A DNA stretch of 6,100 nt from an uncultured Rivibacter sp. (GTDB lineage: Bacteria; Pseudomonadota; Gammaproteobacteria; Burkholderiales; Burkholderiaceae): positions 1-6,100 of the forward strand of contig CAMLNA010000201.1 in the NCBI GenBank assembly GCA_946481025.1, given 5' to 3'. The position numbers and the translations under genes are program-made. Below, piece after piece: positions 1 to 5,350 of the stretch (the first letter of the stretch is position 1; each line of letters begins with the position of its first letter). The notes beneath the pieces were generated by a model, which did no database searches, was not told the DNA's origin, and saw only the letters and a list, made by a program, of their open reading frames with translations.

Positions 1-15
1 CCCTCGTACCGTTTC

Positions 16-801
16 ATGGCTGTCGTCTCCCGCTCCCACGCTCCCGCCACTGCGGCCTTTGCCTTGCGGAGCGCCGCGCTGACGCTGGTGTGTGTGGTGC
101 TCAAGACCACCGACCTCGCCAGGCTGGCCGAGGAGCTGGACGCGCGCATCGGCGCCACGCCGGAGCTCTTCGACAACGACCCGGTGGCGATCGACCTGTC
201 GCCGGTGCGCGAAACGGCCGAGGCGATCGACTTCACGGCGTTGATCGGACTGCTGCGGCAGCACCGCATGCTGCCCATCGCCGCCAAGGGCGGCAGCCCG
301 CAGCAGATGGCCGATGCGCTGGCCGCCGGCCTGGCCGAGGCCCCTGAAGGGGGCCTGCCGGCGCGCGCCGAGGCGGCAGAGCCCCCGCCCCAGGCCGAAG
401 CGCCGAAGCAGGCCGAGGCCCCCTCGCCCGCGCCGCAACAGGCACAGCCGCCGCAGCAGCAGCCGGTGCGCACCCTGCTCATCGACAAGCCGCTGCGATC
501 GGGCCAGCAGGTGTATGCCAAGGGCGCCGACGTGGTGGTCCTGGCCGCGGTGAACCCCGGCGCCGAAGTCATTGCCGACGGCAGCATCCACGTCTATGCG
601 CCGCTGCGCGGCCGCGCGATCGCAGGCGCCAAGGGCTACGAGCAGGCCCGCATCTTCACCACCTGCATGGAGGCGCAGCTCGTCTCCATCGCAGGCACCT
701 ACCGCACCACCGAAGTGCCCTGGCCGGCCGACGTGCTCGGCAAGCCCGCCTCGGTGCGCCTCGAAGGCGACAAGCTCATCGTCGAGCCCCTGAAGGCTTA
801 G
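16..801 (+). CDS. minC: Septum site-determining protein MinC (FtsZ assembly inhibitor)
   Basis: MinC blocks FtsZ polymerisation away from mid-cell; it is brought to the membrane by MinD. The 261-aa product has the usual two domains. The N-terminal FtsZ-inhibiting domain spans about residues 11-105 and includes an LKTTDL segment. The C-terminal beta-helical domain spans about 151-261 and contains the MinD-contacting RSGQ motif at 161-164, then ADGSIHVYAPLRGRA near 188-201 and QLVSIAGTY near 221-229. Both C-terminal blocks closely match E. coli MinC as I remember it. The linker (about 106-150) is a long Ala/Pro/Gln/Glu-rich stretch, which makes the protein longer than the roughly 230-aa E. coli protein. 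The ATG at 16 gives a sensible N-terminus, but the 15 visible upstream bases hold no clear Shine-Dalgarno and the frame stays open to the window edge, so a more upstream start is possible. First gene of minCDE; minD follows after 24 nt. Confidence 0.96.
   Translation: MAVVSRSHAPATAAFALRSAALTLVCVVLKTTDLARLAEELDARIGATPELFDNDPVAIDLSPVRETAEAIDFTALIGLLRQHRMLPIAAKGGSPQQMADALAAGLAEAPEGGLPARAEAAEPPPQAEAPKQAEAPSPAPQQAQPPQQQPVRTLLIDKPLRSGQQVYAKGADVVVLAAVNPGAEVIADGSIHVYAPLRGRAIAGAKGYEQARIFTTCMEAQLVSIAGTYRTTEVPWPADVLGKPASVRLEGDKLIVEPLKA
338..356. repeat. Short perfect inverted repeat inside the minC linker
   Basis: AGGCCCC at 338-344 and GGGGCCT at 350-356 form a 7-bp perfect stem around the loop TGAAG. 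It lies in the sequence coding for the flexible linker of MinC, where protein constraint is low. It may simply reflect GC-rich composition. No function is claimed. Confidence 0.4.
391..426 (+). repeat. Imperfect tandem 18-bp repeat coding QAEAP(K/S) in minC
   Basis: Two adjacent 18-bp units (391-408 and 409-426) both begin CAGGCCGA and encode QAEAPK and QAEAPS. They sit in the Ala/Pro/Gln-rich linker between the two MinC domains. The pattern suggests that slippage or duplication lengthened the linker. The following residues (PAPQQAQPPQQQP) continue the low-complexity run. Confidence 0.55.
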
Positions 802-810
802 CAGTTTCGA

Positions 811-815
811 AAGGA
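811..815 (+). promoter_or_regulatory. Ribosome binding site of minD
   Basis: AAGGA lies 10 nt before the minD ATG at 826, in the 24-nt spacer after the minC stop. It supports the chosen minD start. Confidence 0.6.
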
Positions 816-825
816 CCCATACCCG

Positions 826-1647
826 ATGGCCACCAAGATCATCGTCGTGACCTCCGGCAAGGGAGGCGTCGGCAAGACGACCACCAGCGCGAGCTTCGCG
901 TCAGGCCTGGCCCTGGCCGGCCACAAGACCGCCGTGATCGACTTCGACGTCGGCCTGCGCAACCTCGACCTCATCATGGGTTGCGAGCGCCGCGTGGTGT
1001 ACGACCTCATCAACGTGATCCACAACGAGGCCAACCTCAACCAGGCGCTCATCAAGGACAAGCAGTGCGAGAACCTGTTCGTGCTGGCCGCCTCGCAGAC
1101 GCGCGACAAGGAAGCCCTCACGCAGGACGGCGTGGAGCGGGTGCTCAAGGACCTCGCCGAGATGGGCTTCGAGTACATCGTGTGCGACTCGCCCGCCGGC
1201 ATCGAGACCGGCGCCCTGATGGCGATGCACTATGCCGATGAAGCGCTGGTCGTCACCAACCCCGAGGTCTCTTCGGTGCGCGATTCCGACCGCATCCTGG
1301 GCATCCTCGCCTCCAAGACCAAGCGGGCCATCGAGGGCAAGGAGCCCATCAAGGAGCACCTGCTGATCACCCGCTACAACCCGAACCGGGTGCAGGGCGG
1401 CCAGATGCTGTCGCTCACCGACATCCAGGAGATCCTGCGCATTCCGCTGATCGGCGTGATCCCCGAATCGGAGACGGTGCTCGACGCGTCGAACCAGGGC
1501 ATCCCGGCCATCCACATGAAGGGCACCGAGGTGTCCGAGGCCTACAAGGACGTGGTGGGCCGCTTCCTCGGCGAAGACAAGCCGATGCGCTTCACCGACG
1601 CGGTGAAGCCCGGCTTCTTCAAGCGCGTGTTCGGCGGCGGGAGGTAA
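826..1647 (+). CDS. minD: Septum site-determining protein MinD (membrane ATPase)
   Basis: MinD is a ParA/MRP-family ATPase that dimerises on the inner membrane when ATP-bound, recruits MinC, and is released when MinE triggers hydrolysis. The 273-aa protein carries the deviant Walker A motif GKGGVGKTTT at 11-20, with signature Lys12 and P-loop Lys17. IDFD at 38-41 has the Asp corresponding to E. coli Asp40, and CDSPAG at 120-125 is the Walker B/switch region. NPEVSSVRDSDRILG near 145-159 is a strongly conserved MinD block. The C-terminal GFFKRVFGGGR (263-273) is the amphipathic membrane-targeting helix. Length is close to the E. coli protein (270 aa). The ATG has a well-placed AAGGA. The stop codon abuts the minE ribosome binding site, so minE translation is probably coupled. 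Confidence 0.99.
   Translation: MATKIIVVTSGKGGVGKTTTSASFASGLALAGHKTAVIDFDVGLRNLDLIMGCERRVVYDLINVIHNEANLNQALIKDKQCENLFVLAASQTRDKEALTQDGVERVLKDLAEMGFEYIVCDSPAGIETGALMAMHYADEALVVTNPEVSSVRDSDRILGILASKTKRAIEGKEPIKEHLLITRYNPNRVQGGQMLSLTDIQEILRIPLIGVIPESETVLDASNQGIPAIHMKGTEVSEAYKDVVGRFLGEDKPMRFTDAVKPGFFKRVFGGGR
1639..1644 (+). promoter_or_regulatory. Ribosome binding site of minE, within the end of minD
   Basis: GGGAGG lies 9 nt before the minE ATG at 1654 and directly precedes the minD TAA (1645-1647). The site is therefore inside the minD coding sequence, an arrangement that fits coupled translation of minD and minE. Confidence 0.7.
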
Positions 1648-1653
1648 GCACCC

Positions 1654-1920
1654 ATGTCCTTCCTGTCCCGTCTGCTGGGCGAGAAGAAGCCCACCGCGAC
1701 CGTCGCGAAGGAGCGGCTGCAGATCATCCTGGCGCACGAGCGCTCGGGCCGCGGCGGCGCACGCCCCAACTACCTGCCCGACCTGCAGCGCGAGCTGGTC
1801 GCGGTGATCTCGAAATACGTGTCGATCAAGCCCGACGACATCAAGGTGAACCTGGAGCGCCAGGACCACCTCGACGTGCTCGAAGTGAAGATCGAACTGC
1901 CGGAAACGCCGGCGAAGTGA
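1654..1920 (+). CDS. minE: Cell division topological specificity factor MinE
   Basis: MinE stimulates MinD ATPase activity and drives the pole-to-pole oscillation that leaves mid-cell free of MinC. The 88-aa protein has the normal length and layout. The N-terminal membrane-contacting segment [12 protein letters not shown] is at 1-12. The MinD-binding helix/strand with [15 protein letters not shown] spans about 16-30. The dimerising topological-specificity domain ([18 protein letters not shown] near 39-56, then EVKIELPE) follows. These blocks align well with E. coli MinE as I remember it. The start has a strong GGGAGG site, only 6 nt separate it from minD, and rdgC begins 13 nt after its stop. 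Confidence 0.98.
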   Translation: MSFLSRLLGEKKPTATVAKERLQIILAHERSGRGGARPNYLPDLQRELVAVISKYVSIKPDDIKVNLERQDHLDVLEVKIELPETPAK

Positions 1921-1933
1921 CCCGGTGGCGACG

Positions 1934-2938
1934 ATGTTCAAGAATGTCCTGATCTATCGCATCACGCAGTGGCAGCCGCCGCCGCTGAGCGAAATCGAAG
2001 GCCGCCTCGACGGCTCCCGCTTCGTCGAATGCGGCGCCTCGCAGATGGAGTCTTCCGGCTGGGTGGAGCCGCGCGGCGAGAAGCACGGCGCGCTGGTCGA
2101 AACCATCGGCGGGCAGACGGTGCTCAAGCTGTGCGTGGAGCGCAAGGCGGTGCCGGGCTCGGCGGTGAAGGCCGAGCTGGAAGCGCGGCTCGACAAGGTC
2201 GAGCAGGAAACCGGCCGCCGCCCCAAGGGCAAGCGCGCGAAGGAGCTCAAGGAGGAGATCGTCCACGAGCTGCTGCCGCGCGCCTTCCCGAAGCGTGCCG
2301 CCACTTACGTGTGGCTCGCTCCCAAGCCGCAGCTGGTGGTCGTGGGCGCCGCAAGCCTCAAGAAGGCCGACGGCATCGTGAGCCAGCTGGTCGAGCTGCT
2401 GGGCGGCGGCATCGTGCTGGCGCCGCTGCAGACCCAGGTGTCGCCCGCCACCGCGATGTCCGAATGGCTGTCGTCGCAGGAGGCGCCTGCCGGCTTCTCG
2501 ATCGACCGTGAATGCGAGCTCAAGCAGCCCGACAGCGAAAAGGCCACGGTGAAGTACCTGCGCCACACGCTCGAGATGGACGAGGTGGGCGAGCACATCA
2601 AGCAGGGCAAGCTGCCCACGCAGCTCGCGATGACCTGGTCGGGCCGCGTGTCCTTCGTGCTGACCGAAACGCTCGCGGTCAAGAAGATCAAGTTGCTGGA
2701 CGTGGTGCTCGAAGGCGCCGGCTCCGACGGCAAGCCCGAAGACAACGGCTTCGATGCGGACGTGGCGCTCACCACCGGTGAGCTGGGCCAGATGATCCCG
2801 GACCTGATTGCCGCGCTGGGCGGCGAGCTGGAGCCCGGTCAGCCGCCGGTGGCGGCCCAGGGCGAGGCCTTGCCCCAGGCGGCCGCGGCTGCCGGCGACA
2901 CGACCCCGCCGTGGGAGACGGAGCCGGTGGCCGCCTGA
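1934..2938 (+). CDS. rdgC: Recombination-associated protein RdgC
   Basis: RdgC is a nucleoid-associated protein that forms a ring-shaped dimer on double-stranded DNA and restrains RecA-mediated strand exchange; in Neisseria it affects pilin antigenic variation. The 334-aa product has the family N-terminus MFKNVLIYRI, the block KELKEEIVHELLPRAF (103-118), VWLAPKPQLVVVGAASLKKAD near 126-146, MSEWL at 175-179, and a C-terminal region with FDADVALTTGELGQMIPDLI near 273-292. It is about 30 residues longer than E. coli RdgC (303 aa) because of an Ala/Pro-rich tail (about 300-334). I chose the ATG at 1934: family members start with M-x-F-K-N, and GGTGG at 1924-1928 is suitably spaced. A GTG at 1925 would add only three residues. 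Probably co-transcribed with minCDE. Confidence 0.96.
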   Translation: MFKNVLIYRITQWQPPPLSEIEGRLDGSRFVECGASQMESSGWVEPRGEKHGALVETIGGQTVLKLCVERKAVPGSAVKAELEARLDKVEQETGRRPKGKRAKELKEEIVHELLPRAFPKRAATYVWLAPKPQLVVVGAASLKKADGIVSQLVELLGGGIVLAPLQTQVSPATAMSEWLSSQEAPAGFSIDRECELKQPDSEKATVKYLRHTLEMDEVGEHIKQGKLPTQLAMTWSGRVSFVLTETLAVKKIKLLDVVLEGAGSDGKPEDNGFDADVALTTGELGQMIPDLIAALGGELEPGQPPVAAQGEALPQAAAAAGDTTPPWETEPVAA

Positions 2939-2942
2939 GGCG

Positions 2943-2977
2943 GGCCGAGGGCCTTTTCGGCCGCCGTCAGCGGCGGC
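2943..2977. terminator. Two overlapping GC-rich hairpins between convergent genes; possible weak terminator
   Basis: GGCCGA (2943-2948) pairs with TCGGCC (2957-2962). An overlapping repeat, GCCGCCG (2960-2966) with CGGCGGC (2971-2977), has a 4-nt loop. They share bases, so they cannot both form fully. They sit where rdgC and the small minus-strand gene converge, which is where a bidirectional terminator would be expected. Neither strand has a T-run after the stem, so this is not a standard Rho-independent terminator. The minus-strand stop codon (2967-2969) lies in the loop of the second hairpin. Confidence 0.3.
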
Positions 2978-3248
2978 GAGGGGCGAAGTAGCCGCCTTCG
3001 AGGTCGAGCAGGGTCGCGGCCAGCCAGCCATGGCCGCCGACGTACACCCTCTCGACCCCGGTGGAGCGGCAGCGCACCGACACCAGCGGCGCGCTGGTGG
3101 CCAGCACGCCGGCCAGGGCATCGGAGCGGTCTTCCTCGATGTCGAAGTCGCCGGCGTTGTAGCCGCGCGAACGGGCGAACCGGTCGAACAGCTGGCGTTG
3201 CGGGGAGCGCGGCGTGGCGCGGCGGCAGGGCATGGCGGGGTCGAACAT
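2967..3248 (-). CDS. Hypothetical protein, 93 aa, unrecognised
   Basis: I do not recognise this protein. The 93-aa product has an Arg-rich N-terminus (residues 1-28), then an acidic DFDIEEDRSDAL segment (34-45), then a compact hydrophobic/Gly part (LVSVRCRS, VERVYVGGHGWLAATLLDLEGGYF) up to an Arg-Arg-Arg end. There is no signal peptide, transmembrane helix or Cys/His metal cluster. Codon use favours G/C at third positions as strongly as its neighbours, which supports real coding. The ATG at 3248 is preceded only by purine-rich sequence (GAGACGAGAGAC), a weak Shine-Dalgarno. It converges on rdgC with a 28-nt gap and lies 124 nt downstream of the lipoprotein gene on the same strand, separated by a strong palindrome. 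It may therefore have its own promoter. The lone Trp/Gly-rich core suggests a small soluble domain. Confidence 0.65.
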   Translation of the reverse strand: MFDPAMPCRRATPRSPQRQLFDRFARSRGYNAGDFDIEEDRSDALAGVLATSAPLVSVRCRSTGVERVYVGGHGWLAATLLDLEGGYFAPRRR

Positions 3249-3372
3249 GGCTGTCTCTCGTCTCGAACTCTTTGTCGAATGCCGGGATTGTTCGCGCTCG
3301 GCCGCGGCGGCGCCATCCCGTCGATGAGGGCCACCGAAGGGGGGATCCTCCCCCCTTCGGTGGCCCTCCGGC
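3249..3372. other. Intergenic spacer with palindrome; possible promoter for the 93-aa gene
   Basis: This 124-nt spacer separates the lipoprotein gene from the 93-aa gene, both on the minus strand. Its upstream half (in the minus-strand sense) is the 19-bp palindrome. The rest, about 77 nt, would have to hold any promoter for the 93-aa gene. On the minus strand it contains AACAAT, which resembles a -10 box in four of six positions. I see no convincing -35 box at the right distance, so the promoter is not called. Confidence 0.3.
3326..3368 (-). terminator. Perfect 19-bp palindrome after the Tad lipoprotein gene; likely transcription terminator or dispersed repeat
   Basis: The left arm GAGGGCCACCGAAGGGGGG (3326-3344) is exactly complementary to the right arm at 3350-3368, with loop ATCCT between them. 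The stem starts 4 nt after the stop codon of the lipoprotein gene, so in the minus-strand transcript it would form a very stable hairpin right at the end of the tad operon. No T-run follows on the minus strand, so it is not a textbook intrinsic terminator. It could act as a U-less terminator, protect the 3' end from exonucleases, or be one copy of a REP-like family. A genome-wide copy number is needed to decide. Confidence 0.6.
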
Positions 3373-4344
3373 TCAACGCGGTGTGCCGTGGTTCACGGCC
3401 AGCGCCACCGGCTCGCGCAGGTCGTGTCCCAGCACCACCCGCACGTCGCTGCGCGAGGCCCCCGCGGCCTGCTCGGCCAGCGCCGCCGGCAGCGGCATGC
3501 GCCGGGCGATCTCCTGCGCTTCGGCGGCAAAGCCGCTGCGGTAGTACACGACCGTGGCCGGCTCGGCATAGGGCAGCAGGTTGGTCAGGCGGGCGCGCGA
3601 GCCCAGGCCGCGCTGCTGCAGCCAGCCGCTCACCCAGGCCGCCATGCCGGTGACCCCGTTGCCGTTGGCGATCTCCACCCGCAGGCCCTGCAGCCGCGGC
3701 GGCTTCGGCAACGGCGGCGGCGGCGCCGCCGGCTCGGCCGGCCCCGCGGCTTCGGCCGCCACCGGCAGCGGCGCCACGGTGGGTTCGACCTGCACCTGGG
3801 TCATTGCCGGGGAGGCCGGGGCGGCGGCTTCGACGGGCACAGAAGCAGCGGCGGCGGCGACGGCCGGTTCGGCGGCGGGCGCCACCCGCTGCAGGTTGGC
3901 CCGTGCCATCGCGTGGGCCGGGTCGAGCAGCACCGCGGTGCGCAGCGGATCGCGAGCTTCGCCGTCGCGGCCGGCGAGGATCAGCGCGTAGCCCAGGTTG
4001 TTGTGCAGCCGGGCACGCTGCGGCGCCAGGGCGACGGCCCGCCGCAGCACCGCCACCGCTTCCTCGTGGCGCCCCTGCCCTGCCAGCGCGACGCCCAGCG
4101 CATCGAGGACCTCGACGTCGTCGGGCGCCTGGGCGGCGGCGCGCTGCCAGGCCCGCAGCGCGTCAGACCAGCGGCGCTCGCCTTCGTACTGGCGCGCGAG
4201 CGCCGCATAGCCCGGTGCCATGCCGGCGTGGGCATGCGAGACACGGTAGTTCGGCTCGACCCGCCACGCTTCGGGTGCGGGCGCGGCGCAGCCGGCCAGG
4301 GCCAGGGCAACGGCAGACAGGGCCAGGGTGCGGGATGAAGACAT
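3373..4344 (-). CDS. TadD-like lipoprotein with TPR repeats and a C-terminal LytR_C domain
   Basis: Probable outer-membrane lipoprotein of the Tad/Flp pilus machine, at the position TadD holds after TadC. From the ATG at 4344 the product is 323 aa. A lipoprotein signal peptide ends in the lipobox LAGC (16-19), and the +2 residue is Ala, which fits outer-membrane sorting. About three TPR units cover residues 44-145 (YAALARQYEGERRWSDAL, then LDALGVALAGQGRHEEAV, then LHNNLGYALILAGRDGEA). A long Ala/Pro/Val-rich linker (about 155-217) follows. The C-terminal part (220-310) resembles the LytR_C domain: LRVEIANGNGVTGMAAWV, then TVVYYRSGFAAEAQEIA, then DVRVVLGHD. The ATG at 4344 is preferred over an in-frame TTG at 4371 because GGAGG precedes it by 7 nt and it gives a normal-length signal peptide. 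The gap to tadC is 34 nt. TPR and lipobox are clear; the LytR_C assignment is from remembered family pattern. Confidence 0.85.
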   Translation of the reverse strand: MSSSRTLALSAVALALAGCAAPAPEAWRVEPNYRVSHAHAGMAPGYAALARQYEGERRWSDALRAWQRAAAQAPDDVEVLDALGVALAGQGRHEEAVAVLRRAVALAPQRARLHNNLGYALILAGRDGEARDPLRTAVLLDPAHAMARANLQRVAPAAEPAVAAAAASVPVEAAAPASPAMTQVQVEPTVAPLPVAAEAAGPAEPAAPPPPLPKPPRLQGLRVEIANGNGVTGMAAWVSGWLQQRGLGSRARLTNLLPYAEPATVVYYRSGFAAEAQEIARRMPLPAALAEQAAGASRSDVRVVLGHDLREPVALAVNHGTPR

Positions 4345-4351
4345 GGCAGCG

Positions 4352-4356
4352 CCTCC
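4352..4356 (-). promoter_or_regulatory. Ribosome binding site that fixes the lipoprotein start
   Basis: On the minus strand GGAGG lies 7 nt before the ATG at 4344. It falls inside the alternative reading that would start at the TTG at 4371, and so argues for the shorter protein. Confidence 0.7.
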
Positions 4357-4378
4357 AATGACGACGGGCAAGGGGATC

Positions 4379-5320
4379 TCAGCGACCGGCCATGGTGGGC
4401 AGCAGCACGCGATAGATCTGGATCATCGCGGGCCCCATCAGCACGACCATCAGCGAGGGGAAGATGCAGAAGATCAGCGGGAACAGCAGCTTCAGCGCGA
4501 TCTTGGCGGCCGCCTCTTCCGCCTTCTGGCGGCGGCGGGTGCGCAGCATCTCGGCATGCACCCGCAGCGAGGCGGCGATGCTGGTGCCGAAGCGCTCGGC
4601 CTGGCTGATCATCGCGACGAAGCCGTCGACCTCCTCCACGCCGGTGCGGATGGCGAGGTTGCGCAAGGCACGCTCGCGGTCGGCGCCGGCGCGCAGCTCC
4701 AGGTTCACCAGCCGCAGCTCCTCGGCCAGCGCCGGGCTCTTGAGCTGCAGGTCGTCGGCCACCCGCAGCATGGCCGCTTCGGTGCCCAGGCCGGCCTCGA
4801 CGCACACGGTCATGAGGTCCAGCGCATCGGGGAAGCTCTCGAAGATCTCGCGCTGGCGCACGAACACCAGCCGCGACAGCACCGCGTTGGGCCCGTAGTA
4901 GCCCACCGCCGCCAGGCCCAGCATGGCCATCAGCAGGCCGTTGCCCTTGAGCGGCGAACCCGCCACGGTGAGCAGCGCGAAGCCGGCCATGGGCAGGCCC
5001 AGCGTGAGCACCGTCTTGATGCCGAAGAAGGCCGGCGCCGCCGCCGAGCTGCGGATGCCCGCATGCAGGAAGCGCAGGCGGATGCTCGACTTCTCGAAGC
5101 CTTCCTCGGGCATGGACAGCCGGCTCACCGGCCGCGTGAACTCGGCCAGCACGGTGAGCCAGCGGTCCAGGCTCGCCGGCTTGTGCGCCGGGCCATCGCC
5201 GGCCAGCAGGTCGAGCCGCCGGCGCGCGGCGCTCGGCCGCATCAGCGCCGAAGCGCCGAGCACGCCGGCCACCACCACCACGAAGACCAGCGCCAGGATC
5301 GCGATCTGCACGGGACTCAT
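4379..5320 (-). CDS. tadC: Type II secretion F-family platform protein TadC
   Basis: TadC is one of two inner-membrane platform proteins of the Tad (Flp, type IVc) pilus; with TadB it is thought to link the TadA ATPase to pilin assembly. The 313-aa product has an N-terminal membrane helix (about 5-25) and a basic cytoplasmic stretch with RLRFLHAGIR at 81-90. Two further helices follow at about 98-120 and 127-147. The cytoplasmic T2SF domain covers about 160-275 (FPDALDLMTVCVEAGLGTEAAM, then ELRLVNLELRAGADRERAL, then FVAMISQAERFGTSI). A last helix lies near 277-300. Length is typical. An ATG at 5326 would add two residues, but the GAAGAGGAG site touches it with no spacing, while it is 6 nt from the ATG at 5320. 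tadB ends 30 nt upstream and the lipoprotein gene follows after 34 nt, so the three are probably one transcript. Confidence 0.95.
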   Translation of the reverse strand: MSPVQIAILALVFVVVVAGVLGASALMRPSAARRRLDLLAGDGPAHKPASLDRWLTVLAEFTRPVSRLSMPEEGFEKSSIRLRFLHAGIRSSAAAPAFFGIKTVLTLGLPMAGFALLTVAGSPLKGNGLLMAMLGLAAVGYYGPNAVLSRLVFVRQREIFESFPDALDLMTVCVEAGLGTEAAMLRVADDLQLKSPALAEELRLVNLELRAGADRERALRNLAIRTGVEEVDGFVAMISQAERFGTSIAASLRVHAEMLRTRRRQKAEEAAAKIALKLLFPLIFCIFPSLMVVLMGPAMIQIYRVLLPTMAGR

Positions 5321-5326
5321 GTTCAT

Positions 5327-5335
5327 CTCCTCTTC
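5327..5335 (-). promoter_or_regulatory. Ribosome binding site of tadC, deciding between two ATGs
   Basis: GAAGAGGAG on the minus strand ends immediately before the ATG at 5326 and 6 nt before the ATG at 5320. Normal Shine-Dalgarno spacing favours the second ATG. Confidence 0.65.
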
Positions 5336-5350
5336 AGGCGGGGTGGGAGG

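Noticed and set aside
901..1941. 346-codon open frame on the minus strand opposite minD and minE
   Set aside because: It lies wholly antisense to confidently assigned genes. Its His/Val/Leu/Asp-rich translation is typical of the reverse frame of GC-rich coding DNA, with no recognisable domain.
1841..3376. 511-codon minus-strand open frame crossing rdgC, the junction and the intergenic palindrome
   Set aside because: It runs antisense through rdgC and out of frame through the 93-aa gene, and is low-complexity Arg/Ala/Pro/Leu-rich. It is long only because stop codons are rare in this composition.
2808..3653. 281-codon plus-strand open frame covering the rdgC 3' end and the opposing genes
   Set aside because: It overlaps rdgC in another frame and is antisense to the 93-aa and lipoprotein genes. 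Its Arg/Pro/Ala-rich translation has no domain.
3388..4338. 316-codon plus-strand open frame opposite the lipoprotein gene
   Set aside because: It is a reverse shadow of a gene with a clear lipobox, TPRs and a strong ribosome binding site. Its Gly/Arg/His-rich translation is an artefact.
4345..4371. TTG start at 4371 for the lipoprotein gene
   Set aside because: It would put nine residues before the signal peptide and ignore the well-spaced GGAGG upstream of the ATG at 4344.
3981..4805. 274-codon minus-strand open frame spanning the tadC-lipoprotein boundary
   Set aside because: It is out of frame with both real genes on the same strand and is Arg/Pro-rich, without conserved motifs.
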